64,000 nucleotides of DNA, taken from contig NZ_LBIQ01000015.1 of NCBI RefSeq assembly GCF_001280515.1, forward strand, positions 62,001 to 126,000. Reading direction: 5' to 3'. Position numbers and translations under genes: made by a program. Shown here piece by piece: positions 34,766-44,326 of the stretch. The DNA comes from Mangrovimonas sp. ST2L15. Its GTDB lineage: Bacteria > Bacteroidota > Bacteroidia > Flavobacteriales > Flavobacteriaceae. How positions within the stretch are numbered: the first letter of the stretch is position 1; each line of letters opens with the position of its first letter. A model generated the notes under the pieces. It made no database searches. It was not told the DNA's origin and worked only from the letters and a program-made list of their open reading frames with translations.

Positions 34766-34840
34766 AAAACAAAAAATCCGCAACTACTTGTAAATCAAGC
34801 TTGTTACGGATTTTTTTAGTACAGAAGGCGGGACTTGAAC
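34766..34840. repeat. attR: tRNA-Leu 3' end plus terminator
   Basis: 75 nt matching 16681-16755 with four differences. The core 34817-34840 is identical and forms the end of the intact tRNA-Leu gene. The outer part is the tRNA terminator, probably carried in by the element so that the tRNA unit stays complete after integration. Confidence 0.88.
34771..34817 (-). terminator. Terminator of the tRNA pair
   Basis: On the minus strand ATCCGTAAC and GTTGCGGAT form a 9-bp stem with one G-T pair, followed by a T run. It lies directly downstream of tRNA-Leu and serves both tRNA genes. Confidence 0.8.
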
Positions 34841-34903
34841 CCGCACGAACTAATGTTCATTGGATTTTAAGTCCAACGTGTCTACCAATTCCACCACTTC
34901 TGC
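34820..34903 (-). tRNA. tRNA-Leu (anticodon UAA)
   Basis: 84 nt without an encoded CCA. The acceptor strands GCAGAAG and CTTCTGT pair with one G-T. The anticodon loop CTTAAAA gives UAA, the variable arm is long as in class II tRNAs, and the T-arm is GCGGGTTCAAGTCCCGC. Its 3' part is the integration site of the island, and the gene remains complete. tRNA-Gly lies 23 nt upstream. Confidence 0.96.
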
Positions 34904-34926
34904 ATCGTATTTTGTGGTAAACCCAG

Positions 34927-34998
34927 AGCGAAAGACGGGATTTGAACCCGCGACCCTCACCTTGGCAAGGTGATGCTCTACCCCTGAGCTACTTTCGC
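34927..34998 (-). tRNA. tRNA-Gly (anticodon GCC)
   Basis: 72 nt. The acceptor strands GCGAAAG and CTTTCGC pair perfectly. The D-arm is AGCTCAGGGGTAGAGC, the anticodon stem-loop CACCTTGCCAAGGTG has anticodon GCC, and the T-arm is GCGGGTTCAAATCCCGT. No CCA is encoded. It is transcribed with the tRNA-Leu downstream. Confidence 0.97.
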
Positions 34999-35093
34999 AG
35001 TATTTTAAGAACGTGCATTTGTCTAAATGCGGATGCAAATTTAAAATTTTTAAATGAAAAGCAAAGCCTTTTTTAAAAAATAATACAAATTAT

Positions 35094-37703
35094 TTAAGCC
35101 TGCTTCTTTTTCACAAGCATTCTTTTGATTTCATTGAGCTTCATTAAAGCCTCAACTGGTGTCAACGTATCAATATCTGTATGCAAAATCTCCTCCTTAA
35201 TTTGTTCTAATAAAGGATCATCCAAATTAAAGAAACTCAATTGTAAATCATCTGTTAAGGTTTTTACCTTATCTGTCAACTCTTCACTGGAATGGGACTT
35301 TTCAAGTTTTTCCAAGATTTTATTTGCTCTACGAATGACCTGTTGTGGCATCCCAGCCATTTTCGCCACATGGATTCCAAAACTATGCTCACTACCTCCT
35401 TCTACCAGCTTCCTTAAAAACAGCACATTATCTTTCAACTCTTTTACGGAAACATTGAAATTCTTGATACGACCAAACGTTTCACTCATCTCATTCAACT
35501 CGTGATAATGGGTCGCAAACAACGTTTTTGGTTTGGCCGGATGCTCATGTAAATACTCGGTGATGGCCCACGCGATGGAAATTCCATCATAGGTGCTTGT
35601 TCCACGACCAATTTCATCCAATAACACCAAACTCCTATCTGAGATGTTATTCAAAATAGACGCCGTTTCATTCATCTCAACCATGAAAGTAGATTCGCCC
35701 ATAGAAATATTATCACTGGCTCCTACCCTTGTAAAAATCTTGTCAACCAATCCCAATTTAGCCGATTCGGCTGGAACAAAACTTCCTATTTGCGCCATCA
35801 AAACAATTAAAGCCGTTTGACGTAAGATGGCCGATTTACCAGACATATTAGGACCTGTAATCATTATGATTTGCTGGTCATCTCTTGTTAAGAGTACATC
35901 ATTGGCAATATAAGCCTCACTTGGCGGCAATTGTTTTTCAATAACCGGATGTCTACCATTTTTGATATCCAAATCATGCGATTCATCAATAATGGGATAG
36001 GTATAATTATTTTCTTGAGCTAATTGGGTAAAACCTGAAAGACAATCTAACTGACCTATTAAAAAGGCATTTTGTTGCACTGGTTTGATATATTGACTCA
36101 TCCAGGAAACCAGTTCTCCAAATAATTGTTGCTCGATCGTCAAAATACGTTCTTCGGCACCTAGTATCTTAGATTCATATTCTTTAAGCTCTTCGGTTAT
36201 ATAGCGTTCGGCATTAACCAATGTTTGCTTTCTGATCCATTCTTGAGGTACCTTATCCTTATGTGTATTTCTTACTTCAATGTAATATCCAAATACATTG
36301 TTGGAAGCAATTTTAAGCGACGGAATCCCCGTACGTTCACTTTCACGATCCAGCATCTCATCCAAATACTGCTTCCCAGAACTGGAAAGCTTTCTTAAAT
36401 CATCCAACTCTGCCGAATAGCCTTCTGCAATGGTATGCCCTTTTAACACATTGACCGGAGCATCCTCATTGAGCATCTCCTTGATTTTCTGCCTTAGGGC
36501 ATCACAACTCTGCAACATATCGCCAATGGCACGAAGCGATTCATTTTCACTATTAGTAGCCATAGCCTTTATAGGCACGATGGCTTCCAAGGAATTTTTG
36601 AGTTGAATCACCTCTCGCGGACTTACCTTAGCCGTAGCCACTTTTGAAATCAAGCGTTCAATATCGCCTATATGCTTTATATGGCCCTGTAACTTCTGCA
36701 AGACCGTTTGATTGTCCTTTAAATACTGAACAACTTGGTGTCGCTGGTTGATTTTTTCTATGTTTTTTAAGGGAAGTGCCAACCATCTTTTAAGCATACG
36801 TCCTCCCATGGGTGTTATCGTTCTATCGATAATATTCAGTAAGGTCACCGCCGCATGGTTATTGGAATGGTACAACTCTAAATTTCTAATAGTAAAGCGA
36901 TCCATCCAAACGTATTCATCCTCTGCAATCCTACTTATCGAAGTAATATGCTCTAGTTTATGATGCTGCGTCTCCCCTAAATAATGCAGGATTGCTCCTG
37001 AAGCAATAATCCCTTCATACAAATTATCAATTCCAAAGCCTTTGAGAGACTTGGTATCAAAATGCCTTGTAAGTGTTTCATTGGCATAATCAGGCTGATA
37101 TACCCAATCTTCCATATAAAATGTATGGTGATCATCACCAAAAGCCTCAGCAAATTCTCTTCTTTTTTGTTTGGAAACCAAAACTTCACTTGGCCCAAAA
37201 TTCTGAAGCAACTTATCGATATATTCTTCGTCTCCCTGAGAGGTTAAAAACTCACCAGTAGAAATATCCAAAAAGCTAATTCCGATATACTTTTTATCAA
37301 AATGTACAGCACAGAGAAAGTTATTGGATTTGGACCTTAGCACCTCATCATTCAAAGCCACACCTGGAGTTACCAGTTCTGTCACCCCTCTTTTGACAAT
37401 GGTCTTAGTTTGTTTGGGGTCTTCCAATTGATCACAAATAGCTACCCGTTCACCAGCCTTTACCAATTTTGGTAAATAGGTGTTTAAAGAATGATGTGGA
37501 AAACCAGCCAATTCGGTTCTTTCTCCACCATTATTTCTATTGGTCAAAACAATATCCAAAATCTTAGCTGCCTTAACGGCGTCTTCTCCAAACGTCTCAT
37601 AAAAATCCCCAACCCGGAAAAGCAATAACGCATCAGGATACTTTGCCTTAATGGTATTGTATTGTTGCATTAACGGGGTTACTTTTTTTGCTTTTTTAGC
37701 CAA
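35094..37703 (-). CDS. mutS: DNA mismatch repair protein MutS
   Basis: MutS recognises base mismatches and starts repair with MutL. The protein is full length (869 residues). The mismatch-binding motif with the stacking Phe is in [15 protein letters not shown] (domain I). Domains II-IV follow, and the ATPase has Walker A GPNMSGKS (about residue 615), [16 protein letters not shown] as Walker B and [10 protein letters not shown]. The start is a TTG at 37703: it gives the usual N-terminus [16 protein letters not shown], and the next ATG would remove it. It lies upstream of the tRNA pair on the same strand. Confidence 0.97.
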   Translation of the reverse strand: MAKKAKKVTPLMQQYNTIKAKYPDALLLFRVGDFYETFGEDAVKAAKILDIVLTNRNNGGERTELAGFPHHSLNTYLPKLVKAGERVAICDQLEDPKQTKTIVKRGVTELVTPGVALNDEVLRSKSNNFLCAVHFDKKYIGISFLDISTGEFLTSQGDEEYIDKLLQNFGPSEVLVSKQKRREFAEAFGDDHHTFYMEDWVYQPDYANETLTRHFDTKSLKGFGIDNLYEGIIASGAILHYLGETQHHKLEHITSISRIAEDEYVWMDRFTIRNLELYHSNNHAAVTLLNIIDRTITPMGGRMLKRWLALPLKNIEKINQRHQVVQYLKDNQTVLQKLQGHIKHIGDIERLISKVATAKVSPREVIQLKNSLEAIVPIKAMATNSENESLRAIGDMLQSCDALRQKIKEMLNEDAPVNVLKGHTIAEGYSAELDDLRKLSSSGKQYLDEMLDRESERTGIPSLKIASNNVFGYYIEVRNTHKDKVPQEWIRKQTLVNAERYITEELKEYESKILGAEERILTIEQQLFGELVSWMSQYIKPVQQNAFLIGQLDCLSGFTQLAQENNYTYPIIDESHDLDIKNGRHPVIEKQLPPSEAYIANDVLLTRDDQQIIMITGPNMSGKSAILRQTALIVLMAQIGSFVPAESAKLGLVDKIFTRVGASDNISMGESTFMVEMNETASILNNISDRSLVLLDEIGRGTSTYDGISIAWAITEYLHEHPAKPKTLFATHYHELNEMSETFGRIKNFNVSVKELKDNVLFLRKLVEGGSEHSFGIHVAKMAGMPQQVIRRANKILEKLEKSHSSEELTDKVKTLTDDLQLSFFNLDDPLLEQIKEEILHTDIDTLTPVEALMKLNEIKRMLVKKKQA

Positions 37704-37823
37704 TGGTTAAATGATTTTATTCTATTATTTTTGCCAATAAGTATAGCTGCTAAAGTAACTATATTTTCAAGGTTTTTGAAACTGATAACCTATAAGTTAT
37801 CTACATTTATCCACAAAGGTCGC

Positions 37824-38354
37824 ATGCGTAAATTAAAAAACAGTGAGTTAGAACGATTAAGCATTGAAGAATTCAAATCTTCTGAAAAGACACCCATTAT
37901 TGTCATTCTGGACAACATCAGAAGTCTGAACAATATCGGTTCGGTTTTTAGGACAAGTGACGCTTTTTTAATAGAAAAAATATACTTGTGCGGTATCACT
38001 GCCAAACCACCAAACAAAGACATTCACAAAACAGCTTTGGGCAGTACAGAGACTGTGGCTTGGGAATATGTAGAAAACACCCTGGAATTGGTCAAAAAAC
38101 TACAAGCGGAGGGCGTTAAAATAGCTTCCATAGAACAAGCTGAAAACGCTACTATGCTAAATGATTTTCAACCAGACCCAGGAACCACCTATGCTCTGGT
38201 ATTTGGAAATGAAGTAAAAGGGGTATCACAAGAAGTAGTTAGTCACAGTGATTTGGTGTTGGAAATTCCACAATTTGGAACCAAACACTCCTTAAATATC
38301 TCTGTAAGTTGCGGCGTGGTGATATGGGATCTATTCAGTAAAATAAACAATTAG
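37824..38354 (+). CDS. SpoU/TrmH-family RNA 2'-O-methyltransferase
   Basis: An AdoMet-dependent RNA ribose methyltransferase of the trefoil-knot SPOUT class. Motif 1 is LDNIRSLNNIGSVFRTSDAF, motif 2 YALVFGNEVKGVSQEVV and motif 3 LEIPQFGTKHSLNISVSCGV. The ATG at 37824 (MRKLKNSELERLSIEEF) gives a 176-residue protein of normal size. The frame runs further up to a TTG at 37731, which is not needed. It is divergent from mutS. Its stop overlaps the GTG start of the next gene by one base. tRNA or rRNA is the probable substrate. Confidence 0.92.
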   Translation: MRKLKNSELERLSIEEFKSSEKTPIIVILDNIRSLNNIGSVFRTSDAFLIEKIYLCGITAKPPNKDIHKTALGSTETVAWEYVENTLELVKKLQAEGVKIASIEQAENATMLNDFQPDPGTTYALVFGNEVKGVSQEVVSHSDLVLEIPQFGTKHSLNISVSCGVVIWDLFSKINN

Positions 38355-39010
38355 TGTCCAAAAGACCCAAACAACCTTGGCCTACTAAGGCGTCCATGGA
38401 ACAAATTTATGACCAACACCTTTGGGGTGGATACCCACATGATTTCTATTCGGGCGAAGGGTCTCACGACCCAAAAATAGTCGAGCCTTATGTCGATTCT
38501 GTTTCGGCTTTTCTAAAAAACTTTGACTCCTCATTGATTGTTTGTGATTTGGGCTGTGGCGATTTTAATATAGGTAGGCAATTAGCTCCATTCACTCAAA
38601 AATATATCGGCATTGATATTGTAGCATCCTTGATTGAAAGAAACAAAACGCTATTCACGGAAAAAGACCTGGAATTTTACACATTGGATATTTCCAAAGA
38701 CAACCTCCCTCCCGCTGATTGCGTTATTCTGCGTCAAGTTCTTCAGCACCTCTCCAACATAGAAATAAGGCGCATTCTAAAGAAAATAGCTTCATATAAA
38801 TACATCATACTCACGGAGCACCTTCCTATGGGAGATTTTACTCCAAATAAGGATATAATCTCGGGTCAAGGCATTAGATTGAAACAAAAAAGCGGGGTGG
38901 ATCTTTTACAACCACCATTTAATTTCACACCTAAAACCCAGCAAATCTTAAATGAAATAACGCTGGACAATCAGAAAGGGCGGATTGTGACGACATTCTT
39001 TACAACCTAG
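38354..39010 (+). CDS. Class I AdoMet-dependent methyltransferase
   Basis: A 218-residue methyltransferase with the Rossmann motif I IVCDLGCGDFNIGRQLA, motif II YIGIDIVASLIERN and the post-motif VILRQVLQHLSNIEI. The start is a GTG overlapping the TAG of the SpoU-type gene, giving SKRPKQPWPTKASMEQIYDQ; the first in-frame ATG is at 38396. Translational coupling with an RNA methyltransferase hints at a shared RNA-related role, but the substrate is not known. Confidence 0.85.
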   Translation: MSKRPKQPWPTKASMEQIYDQHLWGGYPHDFYSGEGSHDPKIVEPYVDSVSAFLKNFDSSLIVCDLGCGDFNIGRQLAPFTQKYIGIDIVASLIERNKTLFTEKDLEFYTLDISKDNLPPADCVILRQVLQHLSNIEIRRILKKIASYKYIILTEHLPMGDFTPNKDIISGQGIRLKQKSGVDLLQPPFNFTPKTQQILNEITLDNQKGRIVTTFFTT

Positions 39011-39068
39011 ATATGGTAACTATCAAGACAAGATAAATCTATCAAAACCTAAATAACAGGCCTAATTT

Positions 39069-39557
39069 TCACTTTAAAACCAAAGGTACCCAAACTTCCT
39101 CTTTATTAATGGGATTTAGCGGATTGTAAGTTTTCGGGAGTTTTTCAAAATGGGGTCTTTTATCCAGCTTATAGTTGGAGAATGGCAACCATCCTTGCAA
39201 AATAAATTGCCAAAGCTTAGGAAAATCAGACGGAGAGCCTTCAAATTCTATAACCAAATAGGCTCCTCCTGGCAAAACCAAAGAATTCATCCCCTCGGGT
39301 ACATTTTCAAAATCTGAAACTTCCACACCTACCCATTTTCCAAAAGAGGTTTGAGGTGTGACATCCTGAAACACAGCATCATAGTCCTGAACAGAAAAGG
39401 AATGTGTCCCTATGCGGTTCTCAATCTCTTTACGCCTCGGCATAAATGCTCTTGCCAAACTCCCTGTTACATGAGCTATGGTTTGAAAGGTCGCTGGAGC
39501 ATGAACACCCACAACTTTGATATCCTCCACTTGAACAACTTGATGTTTATACGACAT
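39069..39557 (-). CDS. GyrI-like/AraC effector-binding-domain protein
   Basis: A 162-residue stand-alone SHV/GyrI-like domain. It shows the paired half-domains (VVGVHAPATFQTIAHVTGSL ... WVGVEVSDFENVPEGMNSLV) and the typical PGGAYLVIEFEGSPSDFPKL with Glu in a pocket position. Such proteins bind small hydrophobic molecules and some hydrolyse electrophiles. It overlaps the preceding folK-dNK gene by 11 nt on the same strand. The ligand is unknown. Confidence 0.85.
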   Translation of the reverse strand: MSYKHQVVQVEDIKVVGVHAPATFQTIAHVTGSLARAFMPRRKEIENRIGTHSFSVQDYDAVFQDVTPQTSFGKWVGVEVSDFENVPEGMNSLVLPGGAYLVIEFEGSPSDFPKLWQFILQGWLPFSNYKLDKRPHFEKLPKTYNPLNPINKEEVWVPLVLK

Positions 39558-40680
39558 GACAAATCTCCTTTAACAGCCACAAATAGTCTTCTCTATTGCG
39601 AACAAAATCTCTTTCAGAAATATCTATGATTTTCACCTTTAGCTCGTTTTGATTTTTCAAAAACTCCAAATAACCCGCATTGATTTTTTCTAAATACTCA
39701 TCTTGAATGTTCTGCTCATAATCACGTCCGCGATGTTTGATGTTTTGCTGTAAACGCTGGGTGTTTTGATACAAATACACATAAAGATCGGGTTTAGCAA
39801 TGTCTTTATACATCAGGTAAAACAGCTTTCTGTATAGATTAAATTCATCTTCGGGAAGTGTAATCTTGGAAAAAATCAACGATTTGAATATATCATAATC
39901 ACTAACGATAAAATCTTTAAACAAATCAAACTGAGAGAGATCGTCGGATATTTGCTGATAGCGATCTGCCAAGAATGACATTTCCAGGGTAAAAGCATAC
40001 CGTTTGGCATCCTCATAAAATTTGGGCAAAAAGGGATTATCAGCAAAACGCTCTAAAACCAATTTTGCATTAAAATCTTTTGAAATCTGGGTTGCCAAAC
40101 TGGTTTTTCCTGCCCCAATATTGCCCTCTATAGCAATATAATTGTATTGGTTGAACTCAAATCTACTTTTAGGATTCTTAAGCCAAATATTGACAGGTTC
40201 CAAAGGAGACTGGTCCACACTTTCCTGCTGCAATTCCTTGACTGTTTTTTTAAGTTTAGGATGCACCATTTCTGCAGATAAATCCATAAGTGGCTTTAAA
40301 ACAAATTGCCGGTTTTGAATCTCGGGATGCGGAACAATCAAGTTGCTGTCATTAATTTCCGCCTCACCATAAAGCAACAAATCCAAGTCAATGGTTCGAG
40401 ATTCATAGCCCGCTCCTTCAGACCGCTCTCGACCCAACCGATTCTCGATGCCCATCAATTCGGTTAAAACCTTTTGCGCTGATAAATTAGTCTCTACCAT
40501 CACGCATGCATTATAAAAATCATCACCATCAAAACCAACCGCTTCGGTTTGATAAACTTTGGAAATAGCTTTTACAGCCCCTACCTTCTCAAAGATCAAA
40601 TCTATGGCTTGCTGTAAATTATCAAACTTATGGCCTTTGTTACTTCCTAATGCTATGTAGACGTTTATTGCATGGATCAT
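39547..40680 (-). CDS. folK: FolK-deoxynucleoside kinase fusion
   Basis: Two enzymes in one 377-residue chain. Residues 1-155 are 6-hydroxymethyl-7,8-dihydropterin pyrophosphokinase of folate synthesis (YIALGSNKGHKFDNLQQAI, GRERSEGAGYESRTIDLDLL, VPHPEIQNRQFVLKPL). Residues about 175-377 are a deoxynucleoside kinase with Walker A EGNIGAGKTSLA, VLERFADNPFL, and the LID-type arginines in QNTQRLQQNIKHRGRDYEQN. This fusion is common in Bacteroidota. It is divergent from the transporter gene at 40750 and overlaps the GyrI-like gene by 11 nt. Confidence 0.95.
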   Translation of the reverse strand: MIHAINVYIALGSNKGHKFDNLQQAIDLIFEKVGAVKAISKVYQTEAVGFDGDDFYNACVMVETNLSAQKVLTELMGIENRLGRERSEGAGYESRTIDLDLLLYGEAEINDSNLIVPHPEIQNRQFVLKPLMDLSAEMVHPKLKKTVKELQQESVDQSPLEPVNIWLKNPKSRFEFNQYNYIAIEGNIGAGKTSLATQISKDFNAKLVLERFADNPFLPKFYEDAKRYAFTLEMSFLADRYQQISDDLSQFDLFKDFIVSDYDIFKSLIFSKITLPEDEFNLYRKLFYLMYKDIAKPDLYVYLYQNTQRLQQNIKHRGRDYEQNIQDEYLEKINAGYLEFLKNQNELKVKIIDISERDFVRNREDYLWLLKEICHVV

Positions 40681-40749
40681 AGTCAGGCAAAATAACTAAA
40701 AGAAATTTTAATACTTTATATTTACAAAACCTATTTATCCACAAATTAT

Positions 40750-41454
40750 ATGACGTCAAAAGACAAGCTAGCAGCCCAAAACACCTATTTATTTTTAGCA
40801 GCTTTATTTATCACTTCACTAGTGGTTTCCAACCTCATATTTCAAAAGTTTTTCTATTGGTACCCATTGGAAGTTGAAATTTTTGGCACCAAATTATTTG
40901 AAATTTCGGTTGGCATTTTGCCCTATCCCGTCACCTTCCTTATCACCGATTTAATCAGTGAGATCTACGGAAAGAAAAGAGCAAACCATGTGGTTATTGC
41001 TGGAATATTTGCTTCTTTCTTTTCCTTATTGATTGTATATGTTTCAAACGCTGTACCGGCAACCGATTGGTCACCCGTTCAAAACGACTTATTTTCAAAG
41101 GTCTTCGGAAGTACTGCCATTGCTGTCTTTGCAAGTATGTTGGCCTATTTGTTCGCCCAATTTATTGACATCCAAATTTATCACTTCTGGAAACGTTTGA
41201 CCAAAGGAAAACACCTGTGGTTGCGCAATAACTTCTCAACCTTCACCTCTCAATTTGTAGACACCAGCACAGTACTCATTTTATTGTGTTCGTTTGGCAA
41301 AATTTCATGGGATTTATTCTTCGGCCTTTTAGTAAGCGGTTTTATTTTCAAAATAATTATTGCAGTCCTCGATACCCCGTTTCTATATTTAGGCGTCTAT
41401 CTTTTTAAAAGGAAATTTAAACTCAAAGAAAACGAAGAAATCAGCCTGTTGTAG
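40750..41454 (+). CDS. Queuosine precursor transporter (YhhQ family)
   Basis: A 234-residue inner-membrane protein with about six hydrophobic segments. The family motifs are FEISVGILPYPVTFLITDLI and SEIYGKKRANHVV near the N-terminus, FIDIQIYHFWKRLTKGKHLW LRNNFST in the middle, and a charged C-terminal tail. YhhQ proteins import queuine/preQ0-type precursors for tRNA modification. No preQ1 riboswitch is recognisable in the 69-nt gap upstream. Confidence 0.93.
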   Translation: MTSKDKLAAQNTYLFLAALFITSLVVSNLIFQKFFYWYPLEVEIFGTKLFEISVGILPYPVTFLITDLISEIYGKKRANHVVIAGIFASFFSLLIVYVSNAVPATDWSPVQNDLFSKVFGSTAIAVFASMLAYLFAQFIDIQIYHFWKRLTKGKHLWLRNNFSTFTSQFVDTSTVLILLCSFGKISWDLFFGLLVSGFIFKIIIAVLDTPFLYLGVYLFKRKFKLKENEEISLL

Positions 41455-41541
41455 AATATTAAAGTTTTATTAAACTTTTGCAAACCGCCAACTAGCCAGT
41501 TATTTTAATACGTACATACCTACACAACCAAAAACCATTTC

Positions 41542-44178
41542 ATGAAAAAAGCACTAAAAATACTAGGTGGAATTATTATTACCCTTTTGCTTATTTTACT
41601 TATTGCCCCATTTGCATTTCAATCGCAAATCAAAGATTTAGTAAAAAACTATATCAATGATAACCTGAATGCCAAGGTAGAATTTACAGATGTTGATTTA
41701 AGTCTCATACAAAACTTTCCTAAAGCTCATGTGAGTGTAGACAATTTAGTCATCACTAATAATGCGCCTTTTAAAGATGAAACCTTTGCCACAGTTAAGT
41801 CTATTTCCTTTTCTATGCCACTTCCTGAACTTTTTAAAAACACTAGTGAAGGACCTATGGTTATCAATAGCATTCATGTAAATGAAGCGATGGTCACTTT
41901 AAAAACAGATAAGTTAGGCAACAACAATTATGACATTACCAAAGAAAGTCCAGAAACTCCAACTCTAGAGGATTCTACTGAAAATGGTTTTGCGTTTGAA
42001 ATTGAAGATTACAGCATCAACAACAGTGCGATTACCTATTTGGATGAGACCTCAAAAATGGAGGTTTATATAACGGAATTGAACCATTCGGGTAAAGGTG
42101 TTTTCTCTGCAGAAACTTCGGAACTGGATACTGAAACCGAAACCAATGTAAGTTTTAGCATGGATAGCACCAACTATTTAACCAATAACCATTTCAAATT
42201 GGATGCCCTTTTAGCATTGGATTTGGAAAACGGCAAGTACACCTTTAAAGAAAATAAAGCTCTTATTAATCAATTGCCACTGGAGTTTGATGGTTATGTG
42301 CAATTATTGGATGAAGGGCAGGACATTGATTTAACGTTCCAAAATCCTGGATCTTCGTTCAAAGACTTTTTAGCACTCATCCCAGAGACCTATTCCAAGG
42401 ATCTTGATAAAGTAGAAACTAATGGTGATTTTAAAATATCGGGTGCTGTCAAAGGTTTGCTTTCAGAAGAAACCATCCCAACCTTTGATATAGCTATCAC
42501 CTCAAATAATGCTGCATTTAAATATCCAGACCTTCCCAAAGGCATCAATGACATTACCATTAATACAATTATCAAAAATGAAACTGGGGAAAAAGATGAC
42601 ACCTATGTTGATATTAAAACTTTAAATTTTGCAATTGATCAAGATAAATTTAAGTCATCAGCCACTATCAGAAATCTCACTTCAAATATGCAGGTGCAAG
42701 CATTTGTGGATGGTGTTTTAAACCTAAGTAATTTAACAAAGGCCTACCCAATATCTTTAGAAAATGAATTGAGCGGTATACTAAAAGGAAATGTCAATAC
42801 TTCTTTTGATATGGATGCCGTTGAAAACAACCGATATGAAAGAATTAAAACTAGTGGTAATTTAACTTTGACCAATCTCGTTTATTCTTCTGAAGGATTT
42901 CAAAATCCAATTCAAATAGAAACAGCAAGCCTCGACTTCAATCCAAGTATTGTCAACGTTACCAACTTTAAAGCAAGAACAGGACAATCTGATCTACAAA
43001 TGAACGGATCATTGAAAAACTTCATGGGCTTTATTTTCGGTAAAAATAAACTTCAAGGAAACTTCAACTTAAATTCAAAAAATTTGGTAGTTAGTGATTT
43101 TATGACTTCGGAAGTTGAAAATGAAGAAGAGACCTCAACCAACAATGAAGAAAGCTCCCCGACAAAAATTCCTGATTTTCTGGATTGCACCATTCAAGCC
43201 AAAGCTAATACCGTGGTCTACGACAATCTTGAATTAAAAAATCTGAACGGGACGCTTAGCATTAAAGATCAAGAAGCCAATCTACAAAATATGACAGCTA
43301 ATATCTTTGATGGTACTCTGGCTTTAATGGGAACGGTTTCCACCAAAAATGACACCCCTACCTTTAAAATGAACTTAGGTGCTGAAGATTTTGATATCTC
43401 TAAATCATTTAAGGATTTAGAATTACTGCAAGCTCTTGCTCCTATTGCCAAATTTCTAGAAGGGCAATTGAACACAACGATTAGCTTAAACGGGAATCTA
43501 GACGAACAAATGACACCGAGTTTAAATTCAATCTCTGGATCTGCCTTTGCCGAATTATTGACAAGGGAAATCAATACCAGTAATAGTCCTTTATTAAATC
43601 AATTGGACAACACTTTCAACTTTATAGATTTTGATGCACTATCAGACAAAGACTTAAAGACTGATTTGGTATTTGACAACGGACAAGTAAATGTGAAACC
43701 ATTTAAACTAGCTTATAAGGATATTGATATTGAAATTTCAGGTTCCCATGGTTTTGATCAAAACATGAATTATAAGGCAGTATTAGACGTTCCAGCCAAA
43801 TATTTAGGAAGTGAAGTCAACAGACTTATTGGTAAAATCAATGATAATGAGGTAAACAACATCAGTATCCCAGTTACAGCTAACATAACAGGAGCCATTT
43901 CCAATCCAGCTATTTCGACAGATCTCAATGCTTCAGTTTCTAAATTGACACAACAGCTTATTGAGATTCAAAAAGAAAAACTATTGAATGAAGGTGCGGG
44001 TGCCATTAAAGATTTATTATCAGGAATTGGTCAGGCACAAGAATCTGCACATCAAGAAAGTGCTACCGACACTACGGAGACAACAACAAATAATTCGAAC
44101 ACCGTTCAACAAGGAATCAAAAATGTCTTAGGCGGTCTCTTAAACAAACAGAAAAAAGAATCTGACTCTATAAAATAG
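41542..44178 (+). CDS. AsmA-family protein
   Basis: An 878-residue AsmA-like protein. One N-terminal membrane helix (KILGGIIITLLLILLIAPFA) anchors a very long beta-rich periplasmic part, starting IKDLVKNYINDNLNAKVEFT and ending in AsmA C-terminal repeats (KAVLDVPAKYLGSEVNRLIG). A low-complexity Thr/Asn/Ser-rich stretch and a basic tail (LNKQKKESDSIK) follow. AsmA-type proteins are thought to bridge the envelope and move phospholipids to the outer membrane. A strong terminator follows at 44192. Confidence 0.88.
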   Translation: MKKALKILGGIIITLLLILLIAPFAFQSQIKDLVKNYINDNLNAKVEFTDVDLSLIQNFPKAHVSVDNLVITNNAPFKDETFATVKSISFSMPLPELFKNTSEGPMVINSIHVNEAMVTLKTDKLGNNNYDITKESPETPTLEDSTENGFAFEIEDYSINNSAITYLDETSKMEVYITELNHSGKGVFSAETSELDTETETNVSFSMDSTNYLTNNHFKLDALLALDLENGKYTFKENKALINQLPLEFDGYVQLLDEGQDIDLTFQNPGSSFKDFLALIPETYSKDLDKVETNGDFKISGAVKGLLSEETIPTFDIAITSNNAAFKYPDLPKGINDITINTIIKNETGEKDDTYVDIKTLNFAIDQDKFKSSATIRNLTSNMQVQAFVDGVLNLSNLTKAYPISLENELSGILKGNVNTSFDMDAVENNRYERIKTSGNLTLTNLVYSSEGFQNPIQIETASLDFNPSIVNVTNFKARTGQSDLQMNGSLKNFMGFIFGKNKLQGNFNLNSKNLVVSDFMTSEVENEEETSTNNEESSPTKIPDFLDCTIQAKANTVVYDNLELKNLNGTLSIKDQEANLQNMTANIFDGTLALMGTVSTKNDTPTFKMNLGAEDFDISKSFKDLELLQALAPIAKFLEGQLNTTISLNGNLDEQMTPSLNSISGSAFAELLTREINTSNSPLLNQLDNTFNFIDFDALSDKDLKTDLVFDNGQVNVKPFKLAYKDIDIEISGSHGFDQNMNYKAVLDVPAKYLGSEVNRLIGKINDNEVNNISIPVTANITGAISNPAISTDLNASVSKLTQQLIEIQKEKLLNEGAGAIKDLLSGIGQAQESAHQESATDTTETTTNNSNTVQQGIKNVLGGLLNKQKKESDSIK

Positions 44179-44191
44179 GATAAAATTCATA

Positions 44192-44238
44192 AAAATGACC
44201 AAAACTCACTTGATTTAGCATGAATTTTGGTCATTTTT
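44192..44238. terminator. Terminator after the AsmA gene
   Basis: AAAATGACCAAAA (44192-44204) and TTTTGGTCATTTT (44225-44237) form a 13-bp perfect stem with a 20-nt loop and a T run. It separates the AsmA gene from rpoD. Confidence 0.85.
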
Positions 44239-44326
44239 ATTAAAGAATTGCCTTTTTCTTTGGATATTTCAATAAAAAGGTTATCATGTAAAGCTAGAGA
44301 AACATTTAAATATCTAAATCTTTTAC

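Larger units (their letters stand above)
34297..34819. other. Right-end non-coding part of the island
   Basis: 523 nt with no gene. In order it has the hydrolase terminator (34329-34357), an AACAATAA/TTATTGTT hairpin (34429-34450), about 270 nt with nothing recognisable, the CGTACAA-type repeat (34741-34760) and the tRNA-Leu terminator that forms part of attR. Confidence 0.55.
16732..34840. mobile_element. 18-kb integrated island in tRNA-Leu(UAA)
   Basis: The bounds are two identical 24-bp cores, the right one inside an intact tRNA-Leu gene and the left one orphaned. A tyrosine recombinase gene begins 150 nt inside the left end. In order, the element holds integrase, a toxin-immunity pair, an unknown protein, an excisionase-like HTH protein, a small unknown, an SF3-type helicase, a tandem repeat array, and two rearranged clusters of a T9SS hydrolase, its N-terminal domain and a lipoprotein. 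No relaxase, coupling protein, conjugation, capsid or terminase gene was found. It looks like an integrative element that depends on other elements or on natural transformation for movement. Confidence 0.88.

Noticed and set aside
34850-35038. A 62-residue open frame on the minus strand.
   Set aside because: It runs across both tRNA genes and is a by-product of their sequence.
40681-40749. A preQ1 riboswitch before the queuosine-precursor transporter.
   Set aside because: The 69-nt gap is AT-rich and shows no pseudoknot-type pairing or conserved riboswitch core.
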